From positions 1,998,888 to 2,058,887 of the forward strand of contig RPFO01000253.1 of assembly GCA_009746045.1 (NCBI GenBank): 60,000 nt of DNA, given 5' to 3'. The number at the start of each line of letters is the position of its first letter. Position 1 is the first letter of the stretch. The position numbers were made by a program, and so were the translations under genes. A model generated the notes under the pieces. The model was given only the letters and a program-made list of their open reading frames with translations, did no database searches and had not been told where the DNA came from. Positions 37,901-49,000 of this stretch are shown here, in pieces. The stretch is from Mesostigma viride. Taxonomy: Eukaryota; Streptophyta; Mesostigmatophyceae; Mesostigmatales; Mesostigmataceae.

Positions 37901-39340
37901 CCGGGTCGCCTAGTCTTTCCTACTACTAGGGAGGAGGTGGCACGGCAGCCACTCTTTTTTAATGACTTAATCACAGACGCTACTAACAAGCCCCTCGGCA
38001 CTCTCCACGGACACAACCCGTATGATGGCCTTCTGCGCGCGTCACCGCCGATTGTCAGGGTGCTGGACCTCTACCTGGGGCACGGCGCTGCGTATCGACG
38101 GCTCAGCTACGACGAGGTCAGCACTTGGGTCTCCCACATGCCCTCCCTGCAAGCGTGGCAAACTCTTATAAGTGCGATACCAGCTGCGTGGCATGCATTG
38201 ATGACTGCCCCACGCAAGCCAATTATAACCGGCGACTGGGTTAGCTTCTACGCCGACGGAGTCACGCCTGCGTGCAAGGGTTTAGTCGTGACGGTTCTGC
38301 CACATGAGGGGCTCCAACTACAGCTGCTGGACGCTATTTCTGGCCACAATGGGTGTCTGTATCAACTATCCACCTTATATGCGTACACGCCAGCTTCCCA
38401 GTGTCACCGCATACGCGTAGTCCCATGGTCTGTGCCAAGATCTTGCATGATCCAGCCGGACCCATTATCCCCGGTTGAGAGCATTACATGGCTACACGTG
38501 GGCAACACACGGCTCGATCTACTACATCTGGACCCGGTTGAATTTGGATGGGTCTTAACCAAGGGGGACATCAGAACCAGCAAATGTATCTTTGAGTACA
38601 CCGCAGATTGGGGTTATGATATCTTGTTGCATACGTACCATCAGCCCCATCCGGGCCGAGCCCGCTGGGGAATACATTGGCCGGGCTACACTTGGGTTAA
38701 GATGATTACCCTGGCGGTAGACCACCCTCTCGTGGACCGCAGGGCCACTGATGTACAACACCTTTTGATGCATAGGGCGATAGGGGTCTGTGCTACGCTC
38801 CACGAGCGTTTTGGTCATGATGCATCATGCCTGTGCACGCACCCTAGTGAAACCATTGAGCACAGGTTTCTTTATTGTAATCTCCCTGGGGTTTGGACGT
38901 GGCTCATTAACATCTGGGCCGCATGGACGGCATCGCCACCCACTCTCCCAATCAGCGTGCGTACCATCATTTTCGGTATTGCTGGCACACCAGGGACCGA
39001 GCTTTCAGTTTCCCAAGCAGAATGGATATGGCTACGCACTACTATGCTATACGCGATATGGACCATACGCAACGAGACCGTCTTTAAGGTCCGCGAGGAG
39101 TATACCCGCGGCGGCGTAGTCCGGCGCTTTATATACCTATGGAATGCGGCTATGCGCCGCTACTGGCTGTTAGCTCAGGAACAACACAGGGTGTGGGACC
39201 CAGGGCCCAATAACGACAAGCCCAGCCCGCTCCAGCTTTTTCATGATCTACTGGGCCGTAATCAGGTATTCACCAGTATGCCTCATGGCGACATTACTCA
39301 GGTCCAATGGCTTCCCTGGTCTAATAACGCGCCCTATTAG
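34934..39340 (+). CDS. LINE ORF2: APE endonuclease and reverse transcriptase
   Basis: This 1468-residue protein nicks the target and copies the RNA in place. Residues 1-265 form an APE-type endonuclease: LVTWNVRGLN, WIGLQEHKI, IVLMGDFNID, RRLDKIYI and SDHYPLIV, with all catalytic positions kept. The RT occupies about 480-800: LLYKKGDKTLWKNYRPIRLL, LIGPEQVGFR, WDFEKAFDRMCWEYL (motif A), SRSLPQGDCMSPILF (motif B) and AYVDD with Y723. A C-terminal Cys/His cluster, CLCTHPSETIEHRFLYC, is near 1299-1315, as in L1-type elements. No stop or frameshift is seen over 4.4 kb. Confidence 0.95.
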   Translation: MSQLTLVTWNVRGLNTYGTNTAGQGQRIPRTRELANALHNLLERYVGPSHEIWIGLQEHKIQEAATRTALRAARALAPRTVHRWAWARGTQGGTALIQYRKPPNPTLTCQDWAIVTDTAEARWQGRWTRQSITWAGNKGYIISVYAPTEPTDQASFYPSLFKMAADLISQGFEIVLMGDFNIDLDEHPPIRTAAFSKQIMDLNLQDVIRSRDHGPTWLATRLNVRTTRRLDKIYITPAWADLVCYASVDRSVNFSDHYPLIVTLAHHTNSARGPGIPRLNKQLLADDKYYFEIMTRWQSWRASKGSYTDCCSWMQEGLANILEFSQLYSQNIRRQKGQDYRYYQRIVNKLQAKPTLYQSELTKLQRAQTELDKLRFERHTLALDSENLWWHQVGERMTKEFFALIPTPKAHSSITEIQDEHGSHRDITSILQSGHRYYSTLFLNEPHPDSSAAMQKILHAIPRRLTPAQQQELDQIPSMEEATTAMEHIKTGSAPGVDGLPIEFWKTFWSLLHIDFYECILEIWRHGKVSGRWAESALILLYKKGDKTLWKNYRPIRLLTVAYKIISKIIQRRLYTVLDFLIGPEQVGFRANLHINDSITLIMDIVEKAWRDDIEGFILFWDFEKAFDRMCWEYLEHILTALGFGPQLMTVIMGMIKSLAWYLLIDGHKSATGASSRSLPQGDCMSPILFLLAHAGLYWLHQNDPRIRGFPTGNGKGIFQTAYVDDTTNVCISLPEVHAVMDNITTYSVATQQRCNVLKSTGLHIGKTNTLRYALPNLAVTWVKPGDHHLLHNCPIGCTPEGRLAEQRSFMYDETNHVGKLAGVLLTAGRWGAVHRMSLRGRTLIVNQLLFSKVLYYCQAHPPNDATTQLIQRLGSNFVWKQKGLISHTVHGWISREMSFMSWVHGGLGLHNIQWRLWSLYAKQVISAFMGVNTHPGCMLARETLASLSTHASGTSWQLGAGILGSTLISYKGLPWYWQRIWTGYNKLKPGRLVFPTTREEVARQPLFFNDLITDATNKPLGTLHGHNPYDGLLRASPPIVRVLDLYLGHGAAYRRLSYDEVSTWVSHMPSLQAWQTLISAIPAAWHALMTAPRKPIITGDWVSFYADGVTPACKGLVVTVLPHEGLQLQLLDAISGHNGCLYQLSTLYAYTPASQCHRIRVVPWSVPRSCMIQPDPLSPVESITWLHVGNTRLDLLHLDPVEFGWVLTKGDIRTSKCIFEYTADWGYDILLHTYHQPHPGRARWGIHWPGYTWVKMITLAVDHPLVDRRATDVQHLLMHRAIGVCATLHERFGHDASCLCTHPSETIEHRFLYCNLPGVWTWLINIWAAWTASPPTLPISVRTIIFGIAGTPGTELSVSQAEWIWLRTTMLYAIWTIRNETVFKVREEYTRGGVVRRFIYLWNAAMRRYWLLAQEQHRVWDPGPNNDKPSPLQLFHDLLGRNQVFTSMPHGDITQVQWLPWSNNAPY

Positions 39341-39355
39341 CCTTTCACCTGTCAC

Positions 39356-39469
39356 CGCCACACGTGTGTGTGCCCACCTTCATTAGGATTCGCTGATACT
39401 CATTTCCCCTCTCACCTCTTTGGTCCATAATTGGCTAATAAAATATACCCATTTCCCCGAAAAAAAAAA
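39356..39469 (+). repeat. LINE 3' terminus with poly(A)
   Basis: It includes CTAATAAAATATACCC and an A-run, followed by the right target duplication AGTTGTGGAAGTTTG (39470-39484). Confidence 0.9.
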
Positions 39470-39484
39470 AGTTGTGGAAGTTTG

Positions 39485-40059
39485 GTGTGAAGTGGTGACA
39501 CGACCAGGCCAGGGAAGTGGTGACTCAGCATGCCACCTAGGCTGCAACGTTGAAACACGCGTGCACACTGCACATCTAATAAAGCATGCAAAAGGCGGTG
39601 CTGCGCACATGCGACTGGATGAAGGAGGATACGAACAAAGATGAGCCTCGTTTCTACTTTCTAGGGTAAGGTTCTAACACATTAGGCATTTGCAACAGGC
39701 CTGTATTTCCTCTTGGCAAGCGGCTTGCTGTCGTGGCCAATAACTTGTTGTTTAGTGTCGGAACCTGCTTGTGGGCTTCTACTCTTTGAATTGCATAATC
39801 AAGACTCTGGGAATGTTGCCCAGAATTCTCGTAGCTCTGGCAAGGGGTGCAACCTTGAATACCAAGAATCAGGTTTGCAAATTGACAGGCAGTCGCTCAG
39901 CTTCGTTTCTCCAGAAGTCCCCCTTTGCTTCCGCCTGGGTATGCGGAATGGTGTGCTAATTACTGCTTGTAAAGGATTTTGGTTTTGCGGATGAATCCTC
40001 GAAACTCGAAGCGAAGTCTTTGATCTAAAATTGCATGAAGAGTATTCCCGCCTCACATC
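39485..40059. other. Upstream region of the isovaleryl-CoA dehydrogenase gene
   Basis: No gene is recognised. It presumably holds the promoter and 5' UTR; no clear TATA box is seen. Confidence 0.4.
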
Positions 40060-43000
40060 ATGAACGATGGCTTTTCTTCTGGCTTTGGTTCGCGCAAATC
40101 CGTCGTTCCCGTGGGATCGCAGCCCACACGCGCAGGATGTGGGCTGATGACGTCGGCCTCCGCGCTTCTCGACGAGACGACGCTGCAGGTAGGCTCAGTT
40201 CTGTACGCACGGCGTGCCCTCCCGCATGCTTGTCTAATTCAAGCCTGTGGCAAGGAACCTTGCGGAAACTGACGACTGCATTGCTCACTGCAGCGTGTGA
40301 ATTCTTCATATTCCGCTCGTCCTGTGCATGCACGCGGATGCATCGCCCAGCTGAGGCGTGCCGTGGGAGCCAGCCGTTTGTGTCATATCAATCATTTATC
40401 TGTTGAATCTAGTAGTCCCTGGACTGGCACTAGTCGTCCACCCCTCGCCTGTCCCGTGTTTGACCTTTCTCGGTTACTTCTTGCCACATTAAAAGTTGGA
40501 CTGCCTGCTGATTGGCAGAACATGATACCTACTTGTCCTCAATTCCCATATACACCTCAATAGCTTCCTATACTTGGAAGAACTCAAAACCGCCTGAGCA
40601 GCACTTTAGTGTCCCACAAATTCCACCTTGCGCACTCTACAAATTCCAGACTAGCAAGCAAGGCTAGGGCAGTGCAGTGCAACAGGTTCCACGGTACTAC
40701 AGGAGGCAGAACATGGTAGCAGCTATGCACAGCGTTCTAATGTGATGATGCAGAGAAGGGGAGTCTGTGCATGGCTGCCAAGGCCCTCCTTAACACAAGT
40801 CGCTGTTTATTGGCAGTTGTTGTTTATTGGTTGTGTTTGGAGAAGTCAGCAGCAGCTGGCAGCTGGCGTGCCCATGCTTTCCAGGACACAGACCTTTGTG
40901 GACCTTTGCAGGACACACGATTCTGTGGCCCTAAGCAGCTTTGTTTCATAATGCCATGCTATTGACACAGCTCTGCTTGATAAAGCACGAGTTCTGACGA
41001 GTGCAATAAAACAGTAATTTGACATATGGTGCTTAAGCTAGGTCGCATGGTCGGTGCCACTCAGCAAGTCCTTAACTGTGCATCAAAAAGTACACCGGTG
41101 GAACGATACACAGGCATGGAAAGTGGCTGTGATTGGTTTTGCTTCAATTTGACATTCAATTTGTAGCTAGCCCCCCAAACCCCCTCGCCACTCGCCACTC
41201 GCCACTCGCCACTCGCCACGCTGAAGCGTGCACCACTTCCCCTACGGCCTCTCACATGCCTGTGTGCGATGATTCTGCCGGTGACTCGTGAGCGACAGAA
41301 GAAGCACCTCAAGGACATCACAGCAGATATCCATAGGCCCGCTAGGGGGGGGCAGCTTTCCGCGCACTTCTTTCGCTCTATTTTTTGCCACCGTTGTAAT
41401 TGCCTCCCTCGCCAGGTGTCATGACCGTCGGGTTTTTGACTTGGTCCTTTCTGGTGCTTTGGCCAGTGGGACAATCTTTGCATCCTCTTTCGTTCCCATC
41501 CCCCTTCCCCCCATCCTCAACCGGCCAACCCCCACTACTAACCCCACAGCCTCACCGCCACCCACCTGTCAAGGACTGCATTGTAGCTCTGGTAATGGCA
41601 GCAGCTAGTGTGCACTCGACAGCGAGACTGACTCTAATTACTATGTTGATCCCTGACAGTTCTAACTGTGTCCATGGTGGGTGGGTGTGGGTGGGCTGGG
41701 GGCGGGGGGGGGGGGGGGCATGCGTGCGGATGGGGGACATTGGGGGTTGACGGTACGGATGACAGCTTCAAGAGAGCGTGAGGCGGTTCGCTGAGGAGCA
41801 TCTAGCACCCAGGGCAGCAGAGATCGATGCCACAAACTCGTTTCCAAAGGTAGGGTTGTTTCCAAGGAAGGGCCGTTGCCTAAGGTAGGGACGCCTTCCA
41901 CGGGAGGCCTCAGGCGTGAGCGTGGGTGTGCCGGTGTGCGTGAGGCAAGCAAATGGCTGCAGCCTATCTTGAAAGGAAGGGGTGGATACGTCGGGGAGAC
42001 CCTAACGAGATATTTAGGAATATCCATTGGGTTTGGCAGCTAGGGCCTAGGATGGGTGGGCAGGGCAAATCAGATGGGGGAGGGAGGCAACAGGGGAAGG
42101 ATGTGGGGAGGGGAGAAGACAAGGCTTAAAGTAATCTTCCATTAGATCGCCAACATTGTACAATCATGCTCGATGACCATCAGTGCTAGATGGCCCCTGC
42201 TGTCCTCGGCCTCTTTGGAACGAACATGGCAACTTTCTGACATTGTTCTCCATGGTTCTCACGACTTTCGCATCTTCGCAATAAGTCCTAGGAGCACGAT
42301 GCGTCATTATGAGGGGATGGCTTGAACCGAGCATCGTTGTCATGCCTTGCGAGGGACAATGTAGTATTCCATGGACAAGTCTTGCGGGCTTCGCCCGCAA
42401 CATTAGAGCTTGTACTTTTTGTGGCCGGTCCCCGGCCAGGGAGCCCCGGCTAGGGAGATGCGTGACACCACCTACCGCCACCGAGGGCAAGGTGGCGCTA
42501 GCCCCGCCAAGGAGCGCGGGTTAGCTTTAGGGGTTCGACCACAATCATGGAGGTTTGGCCAAAGGGTGAAGAAAAAAAAAGAAAAGAAAAAAATGCGAAC
42601 CCTGGCGAGGGTCAAACCCGCCATCTGTTTTGGTCGCTCAGTTTGATGTGTGCATTGGTGCCTGAAGTCTACGTAAACATCTTCCCATGAAGTTGCAGAA
42701 TATGTACATTGCTGCACAGGGACAAACCGTTTGTTAGTTGGACTGCGCAACCGCGCAGTAGACGGAGCTCGCGATCTACTGGCGGAGTTCAGCTCCAGAT
42801 TGACCGCTGCGCCTGCACGGGAGCACGATGCGCGGGGGGATGATTGACCTCGCCAACCCCGCAGACAGCAGGGAACAACCCGCTTACAGGCTTACAGGCG
42901 GTTGAGCAGAGGAAAATCCACGTGTGAGCTGCCTGCGCATTTGTAACTGGTTCGTTAATGGAAAGTTTCGTCCAACAGCCCAAAAGTTTGCGATGGTTAT

Positions 43001-46000
43001 ATCTGGAGCTCGCGAACACAGGACATCGCAGAGTTTGGCTCCTGCCGCAATTTGCGCGTACGGACCTCTGCCAAATGGCTCAACTGGATGTAACGCACGA
43101 AAACCCTGATAATATGGACGCCGTGTTTTGACCTTTTGGTGATTGGTCGTAATTAAGTTACGCGCAGCTCATTCGTCAAGCGGACTGTAGGTCGCGCCGC
43201 TTAGTGGCCGAAGCCGAAAGCCGTTCGAAAGAGTGTTAGCTAAGCTTGTGCCAAGGTTGCGTTTTACAAGTTGTAGTTATATATGTTGATGCAATTCAGT
43301 ATCTGGCCAAGCGCATCGTACGCCTTGGTGAGCCTCGTCCACTGTCAACTGATGTTGAACGTCTGCCTGGCCTATTCCTGGGCTGTCTGCCCTATACTTG
43401 GGCCGCCTGGCCTATTCTTGGGCTGTCTGCCCTGTACTTGGGCTGCTTGGCCTATGCCTAGGCTGTCTGCGCTATACTTAGGCTGTCTGCGCTATACTTA
43501 GGCTGTCTGCCCTATGCTTGGGCTGCCTGGCCTATTCTCGGGCTGCCTGCCCATACCTAGTGCTGGCTGGCTCATCATTGTGCTGCTGCTACTGCTTCTG
43601 CCATGTGGCAATCCTTAAACCGGCCACAGGACGTAAATCTGTGGAAGTTGATGGGTGACTTCAGCCTTCACGGCATCACAGTACCAGGCAAGTTACGCGC
43701 TAAAATGCATGCCCTAACGAGCAAATGACCCGCAAACAGGCATGCATACGCTAAAAAGTGGGTCCCATCCCCGCCAGCACTATGCCATAACCCTGCAAGT
43801 CGCATACTAGCTCTCGCATCGGTACCATAGCTACACATGGAGGCCCTACAAAGCATGGCGCTGCTCACTCTTTGCTGGATGGCATGGGCCGGTTCGCCAT
43901 CCAGCTGGTTGCCGGGGGGCACCATTCAGGGGCAGAGCAAATACCTGCCAAAGGTGCGTGTTTCACCGTCCTGCTGGCATTCCTGCCATGCCCATGACAT
44001 GCAGCTGGCCACTGTGCATTACGCCACTCGTGAAAATGTCTGCGCGCACAATTAGATGTCTGCGCGCACAATTAGATGTCTGCGCGCACATCGACGCTCG
44101 TGAAGGGTGATCCCAGGATCCAGGGGGAAGGGGGAAGGGACACCTTGCGTGTTTATATTGTCAATAGTGTCCTGCTCTTTTTCATCTTGGTCCATGGGGT
44201 CCCGGTTCACATGTCCTAGCGTCTTTTTCCCATGCACGCACGCTATAGCAGCTATAGCATATGGTGCCCCCTCATTCTAGTCACCGACATTTTCTCAGCT
44301 TTTGCTATTTGACGGATCGCTCACCCCCATTTACCTTTCTCATGGCTGGAAGCCTTGGATCGCCCTGCCCCTTCTCTTGCATTGGGGACCACCCTGCCCC
44401 CTGTCTAATTCTGGTTTTTTATCTAAATACCATGCATTGCGGCATATTCGAACCCTAGGTATTGTGCTATGGCCTATGCGCATGACACGCTAGTACTTAC
44501 TTACGTACTTTCACGGTGGTATGGCTTATGCGCATGACACGCAAGTACTTATGTACCTACTCGGTGGTATTGCTGTTGAAAAGCTGCTAACCCTACCATC
44601 ACTGCCACCCGTCGCTCCCCCCCTCCCCCACTTCCTTTCTCCCCACGGCCCCCCCATGAACTCCAGAGGCGGATGGAGGCCTTGGACTGGGCTACCTCCA
44701 CCACGTGATCGCGATGGAGGAGCTGAGCCGAGGGTCTGGCAGTGTGGCGCTCTCCTACGGGGCGCATAGCAACCTGTGCATCAACCAGCTGGTGGGCGGG
44801 TGTATGCATGGGGGGGGGAAGGGGGACATTTTGTGCTTGTGCATCTCGTTGTTTGTGCATCAACTAGCTCGTGAGGGGGCTGGTGGGGAGTGGGGGCGGG
44901 GGGGGGGACAGTTCCTGCTTTTTGTCTTTGTTGGTGCATTAACCAGCTGGTGTAGGGGTGGGTGGGTGTGGGTCGGGGGGGATAATGCCTTAGATTTAGC
45001 TTTCTCTGTGCGAAAAACCAGCCGGTGTTGGGATGGAGGTGGGAGTGAGGGAGAGAGGGGGAGAGGGGGAGAGGGGGAGAGGGGGAGAGGGGGAGAGGGG
45101 GAGAGGGGAGAGGGGGAGAGGGGGAGAGGGGGAGAGGGGGAGAGGGGGAGAGGGGGAGAGGGGAGAGGGGAGAGGGGGAGAGGGGGAGAGGGGGAGAGGG
45201 GGAGAGGGGGAGAGGGGGAGAGGGGAAGAGGGGGATTGGGGAAGAGGGGGAGAGGGGAAGAATGGCATTTATTTGTTTATTTTTTGCATCAACCAGCTGG
45301 TGCGAAGGGGCCGACGGGAGTTTGGCTTCCTCATTCTAGGTTCCAATTTTTTTTTTTCATTCACCAGCTAATGCGTGTACCGGCAGAAATTCATGCCCAC
45401 TTTGCCCTGTTCTAGGCTAGCTTTCTCTTTCTTTTCCTTATCTTTTCCTTGTGACTGACAGAGTGCCTCTGCTTGCGGCGGATGGGCGTGTGCCTCCAGG
45501 TGCGGCATGCCAACCCTGACCAAAAGAGCAAATACCTGCCGCAGGTGCGTGTCTCACCACTCCACCGCCGTAGGCTTGGCGGTGGAGAACATCAAGTACC
45601 CTGTTTCTGGCGTACGTGTTTTGAACTTGTGTCAGTACAGGAGTGGAGTATTAGACCCCGCTCTGGCGGTTTGTGCCAGTTGATTGGTTCGTCTTCATCT
45701 ACCCGGACGCTTCCTTGACTGTGCAGTTCATGGGGAGAACTTGGCTACTTGCAGCCCTGTTGTCACATGATTTGTCATATTGACAGGAGCCTCACTTAGC
45801 TGGTAGAGTGTAGACTGAACTGACATTTTTCCCTGCCTCTGTCGTGTTGGCTGCTTGTAAACCCCCCTTTTGCCTCTTGTACCATTTGCCCCTGCCACGT
45901 GCCCCTGCCCCTGCCACATGCCCCTGCCACGTGCCCCTGCCCCTGCCACATGCCCCTGCCACGTGCCCCTCCCCCTGCCACATGCCCCTCCCCCTGCCCC

Positions 46001-49000
46001 TGCCCCTGCCCCTGCCCCTGCCCCTGCCCCTGCCCCTGCCCCTGCCCCTGCCCCTGCCCCTGCCCCTGCCCCTGCCACGTGCCCCTGCCCCTTCCACGTG
46101 CACCTGTCAACTTTGTTTGCCTGGCCCACCTGTCATCCTGGCCCTATGTGGCATCCTCGCCTGCAGCTTTTATCAGGGGAGTTTGTCGGCGCGTTGTCGA
46201 TGAGCGAGCCCAACGGTACGCGTGTGCCAACATCATACGGCAACTAAAGTTGGACATCAATGTGATCCTATTGACTATCATTCTGCCTGTTCTGCACTGT
46301 GCTTTGTGTTGCCGCTCTCCACGCTCCCCGAAACTAAATTTGTTCCAATCAGCACTACCTGTGCATATTCAGGGGCATGCATAATAATGCCCTCCAGTCT
46401 CCCTGTCTGCGAAACCTTATGGGTGCGTGTGCCAACCCTCCCAATGAAAACTGGGCTTTCCAGCCGGGTCGGATGTCGTGAGCATGAAGTGCCGTGCGGA
46501 CCGTACGGCAGGCGGGTGGGTCGCCAACGGGAACAAGATGTGGTGCACCAACGGGCCAATCGCAGATGTGCTGGTACGTGGGGGAAGAATTGATTGTAAG
46601 CTCAGCACTGGTGTTTGATGATTTGTCAGCGTTGTGCTTATAAGCCACATTTTCTATCGTTTGGGGATTGGCAGAGCACCCGAAGTTGCTTTCCAGCCCT
46701 GGTATCCACATATGCATTGGGGATGTGCATTGGGGATGGAACTGGCGTTCTGTCCCCGACAATGCCCTTTTGTCGCCGAAGTGGCAAGATCACTGCAACA
46801 GCAATTGCACAGTGTGTGAAGCGCTATAAGGGTCGCCTGGTTTCCTGCTGGCTGTCTGCTTTACCTTTTTGTGTGTGTGGTTGCTTGCTGCTTGCTGCAT
46901 TCACACTTTGTGGTTGTCCATACGCTCGTCATCGTATCCAATCCTTATCCACATTTCATCAACCATTCATCCACGGTTTTCCCCATGTCGTCCTCCTATG
47001 TTATGTTTATTATAACGTCCCATGGTCGGAGACAGCGGTCCTGTGGATACCGCGTGACTGGTTGTAGATGATGAGTTGAACATCCCGTGCTTAAAGCTTA
47101 TATATTTACAAGGCCAGCACGCAAAGTGCATCTGGTTGGTCAGTGGAATCGGTCAATAAATTTTATTATTTATTTATTTCTCGATGTTAGTAAACTTTTG
47201 TTGTCGATGTTATTAAACAAAGGTCGATTGATGAACATTTGAAGACTATGTAAGGTGCCTCGAGGGGGGGGGGGGGGGGGGCTGTGGTGAACTGACAGAG
47301 AGGGAAATGTTTCATCCACGACTTTTGGTTTCGAGCCGCAGTCCATCATTTGCAGCAACTGCGCCTTGCAAGCAACCTCTGTGACCAGGGTGGCCGTCTA
47401 AATCAATGCTGGGTGGTGGAAGGAAAGGCACAGGTCGCTAGGTTATTCAGGGCCATCTGTGTAGTTTGGAAGGCATTTTTTCCCTGCAAAAGTTATTCTG
47501 ATGCCGTGCACGTCGATGTACCTTCTTTTGCCCCTTCCTTTCTTTCCTTGACCACCTTTCCCTAAAGCCTTCCTCTTATCTGACGGCCATCCCCTCGCCT
47601 TCCCACCGCCCCCTTCAACCTGTGGCCAGATTGTGTACATGAAGACGGACATGGCGGCGGGGCCCCAGGGGATCACCGCGTTTGTCATCGAGAAAGGGAT
47701 GAAGGGGTGCGTGACAGGGAGGAGGAGACGAAGGGTGAAGGACGTTAGATTTAAAATGTAGGGGATGCCAGGAATGTGGGGACTGGGGTGGTAGAGGGCT
47801 GGTATACCGGACTGTGGTAAGATTTGGCCGCTGCCAGAATGTTGGATGGCAGCCATGCCCTAAAGTTCATGTGACCCAGGTTGGCGAGAGGCATACTCGG
47901 AGGTACTTTACTGGATTGGCGTTCATCTAGAAAGCTGTGCAGGCCATAGTATGACTTTTCCTCGTTTGTTTTCTGTTTTGTCTTTTTTACATGGACCCTG
48001 TGCTTTCTTTGATTGTATGATGGCGTGGTGCGTGAACATGCTTGTGCCGTTTGCCATCAACCATGGCATGGCCTTGTGGCCATTTACTCTCCAAGGACCT
48101 GGCAGTGCCATAGCTAGCCTGCTAGGCTTCTCGAGCAGGCTGTTTCTGTGGGCTCACATATATGCTGACTCGAACCCTAGCTGCAGCACTGCCGTGCTTA
48201 CAGATAGGCATGCACCGTGCTAAGAGTCGTCTGGCATGCTTGACATATCGCCCTGACCGATGTTGCCAGCGTGCCAACGCACCGAGTTTCTTTTCAACAA
48301 TGTGCCTGCTGTGCTTAAAGGGAGACCTTAATCTGACACCTTTAGCCGTCAAGAGTGCCCAGGAGAGGGCGTTTCCGTGGCCCTCGCTGGCAACCTGACA
48401 CCCTTCATCTCCGCAACCCTTCCCAATGGATCGGAACGTGGCCTGTGGCAGTTTTTCAACGGCACAGAAACTGGACAAGCTGGGGATGCGCGGAAGTGAC
48501 ACGTAAGTGCACAATGGATCATAGACGTCAATAGATATTGATCATAGACTAGTATCGGTCATCGTTGGTAGGGCAGGACTCCATGCTATCACATGCCAGC
48601 CATGGTAACAAGCGGGGGGTGGGGGGAATGACATGTACGTGGACTCGTTGCGTGCTGGTGTTACGAAGGGGATGCAGGCTGCCCTCACACGTAATCGGTT
48701 GCTTTCCTTGCATTGCCTGCAGAGGCACTGGAAAGGTGTTCAGATTTGCTGGGTGATCTTTTCCCGGCCAGTGAAAGTAGAAGCAGCTTGGAGGACTCCA
48801 CACTCCAAGGCATACTACACAGCAAGCAGATATATTAACAAGAGCCGTCATGACGTCTTACTATCTGTCCATGACTTCACGAGGTTTTGGCAGCCATCCC
48901 CATGGCAGGGTCACTTGCGAGTTGTGATCAGCATCCCTGGTACCAGCCCATCCTCCTGGTTTCCCATGGCCCTTCTTGCCTCCCCTTGACCACGCATGCA

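Larger units (their letters stand above)
32605..39469 (+). mobile_element. Full-length non-LTR retrotransposon (LINE) with 5' copy of its own 3' end
   Basis: Order: 113-base copy of the 3' terminus with 11 A's (32606-32718), 5' UTR (32719-33323), ORF1, ORF2, short 3' UTR ending in AATAAAATATACCC and 11 A's. A single perfect 15-base target duplication encloses everything. Both ORFs are intact, so the insertion is young. The ORF2 layout (APE endonuclease, RT, C-terminal Cys/His) places it in the L1-like group of LINEs. Confidence 0.93.

Noticed and set aside
42420-42660. Possible SINE with B-box-like GGTTCGACCAC and A-rich tail in IVD intron 2
   Set aside because: No convincing A-box and no target duplication was found; too weak to annotate.
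45728-46384. Frames with (GAGAGQ)n or (PLPLP)n
   Set aside because: Pure translations of the (CCCCTG)n repeat inside an intron.
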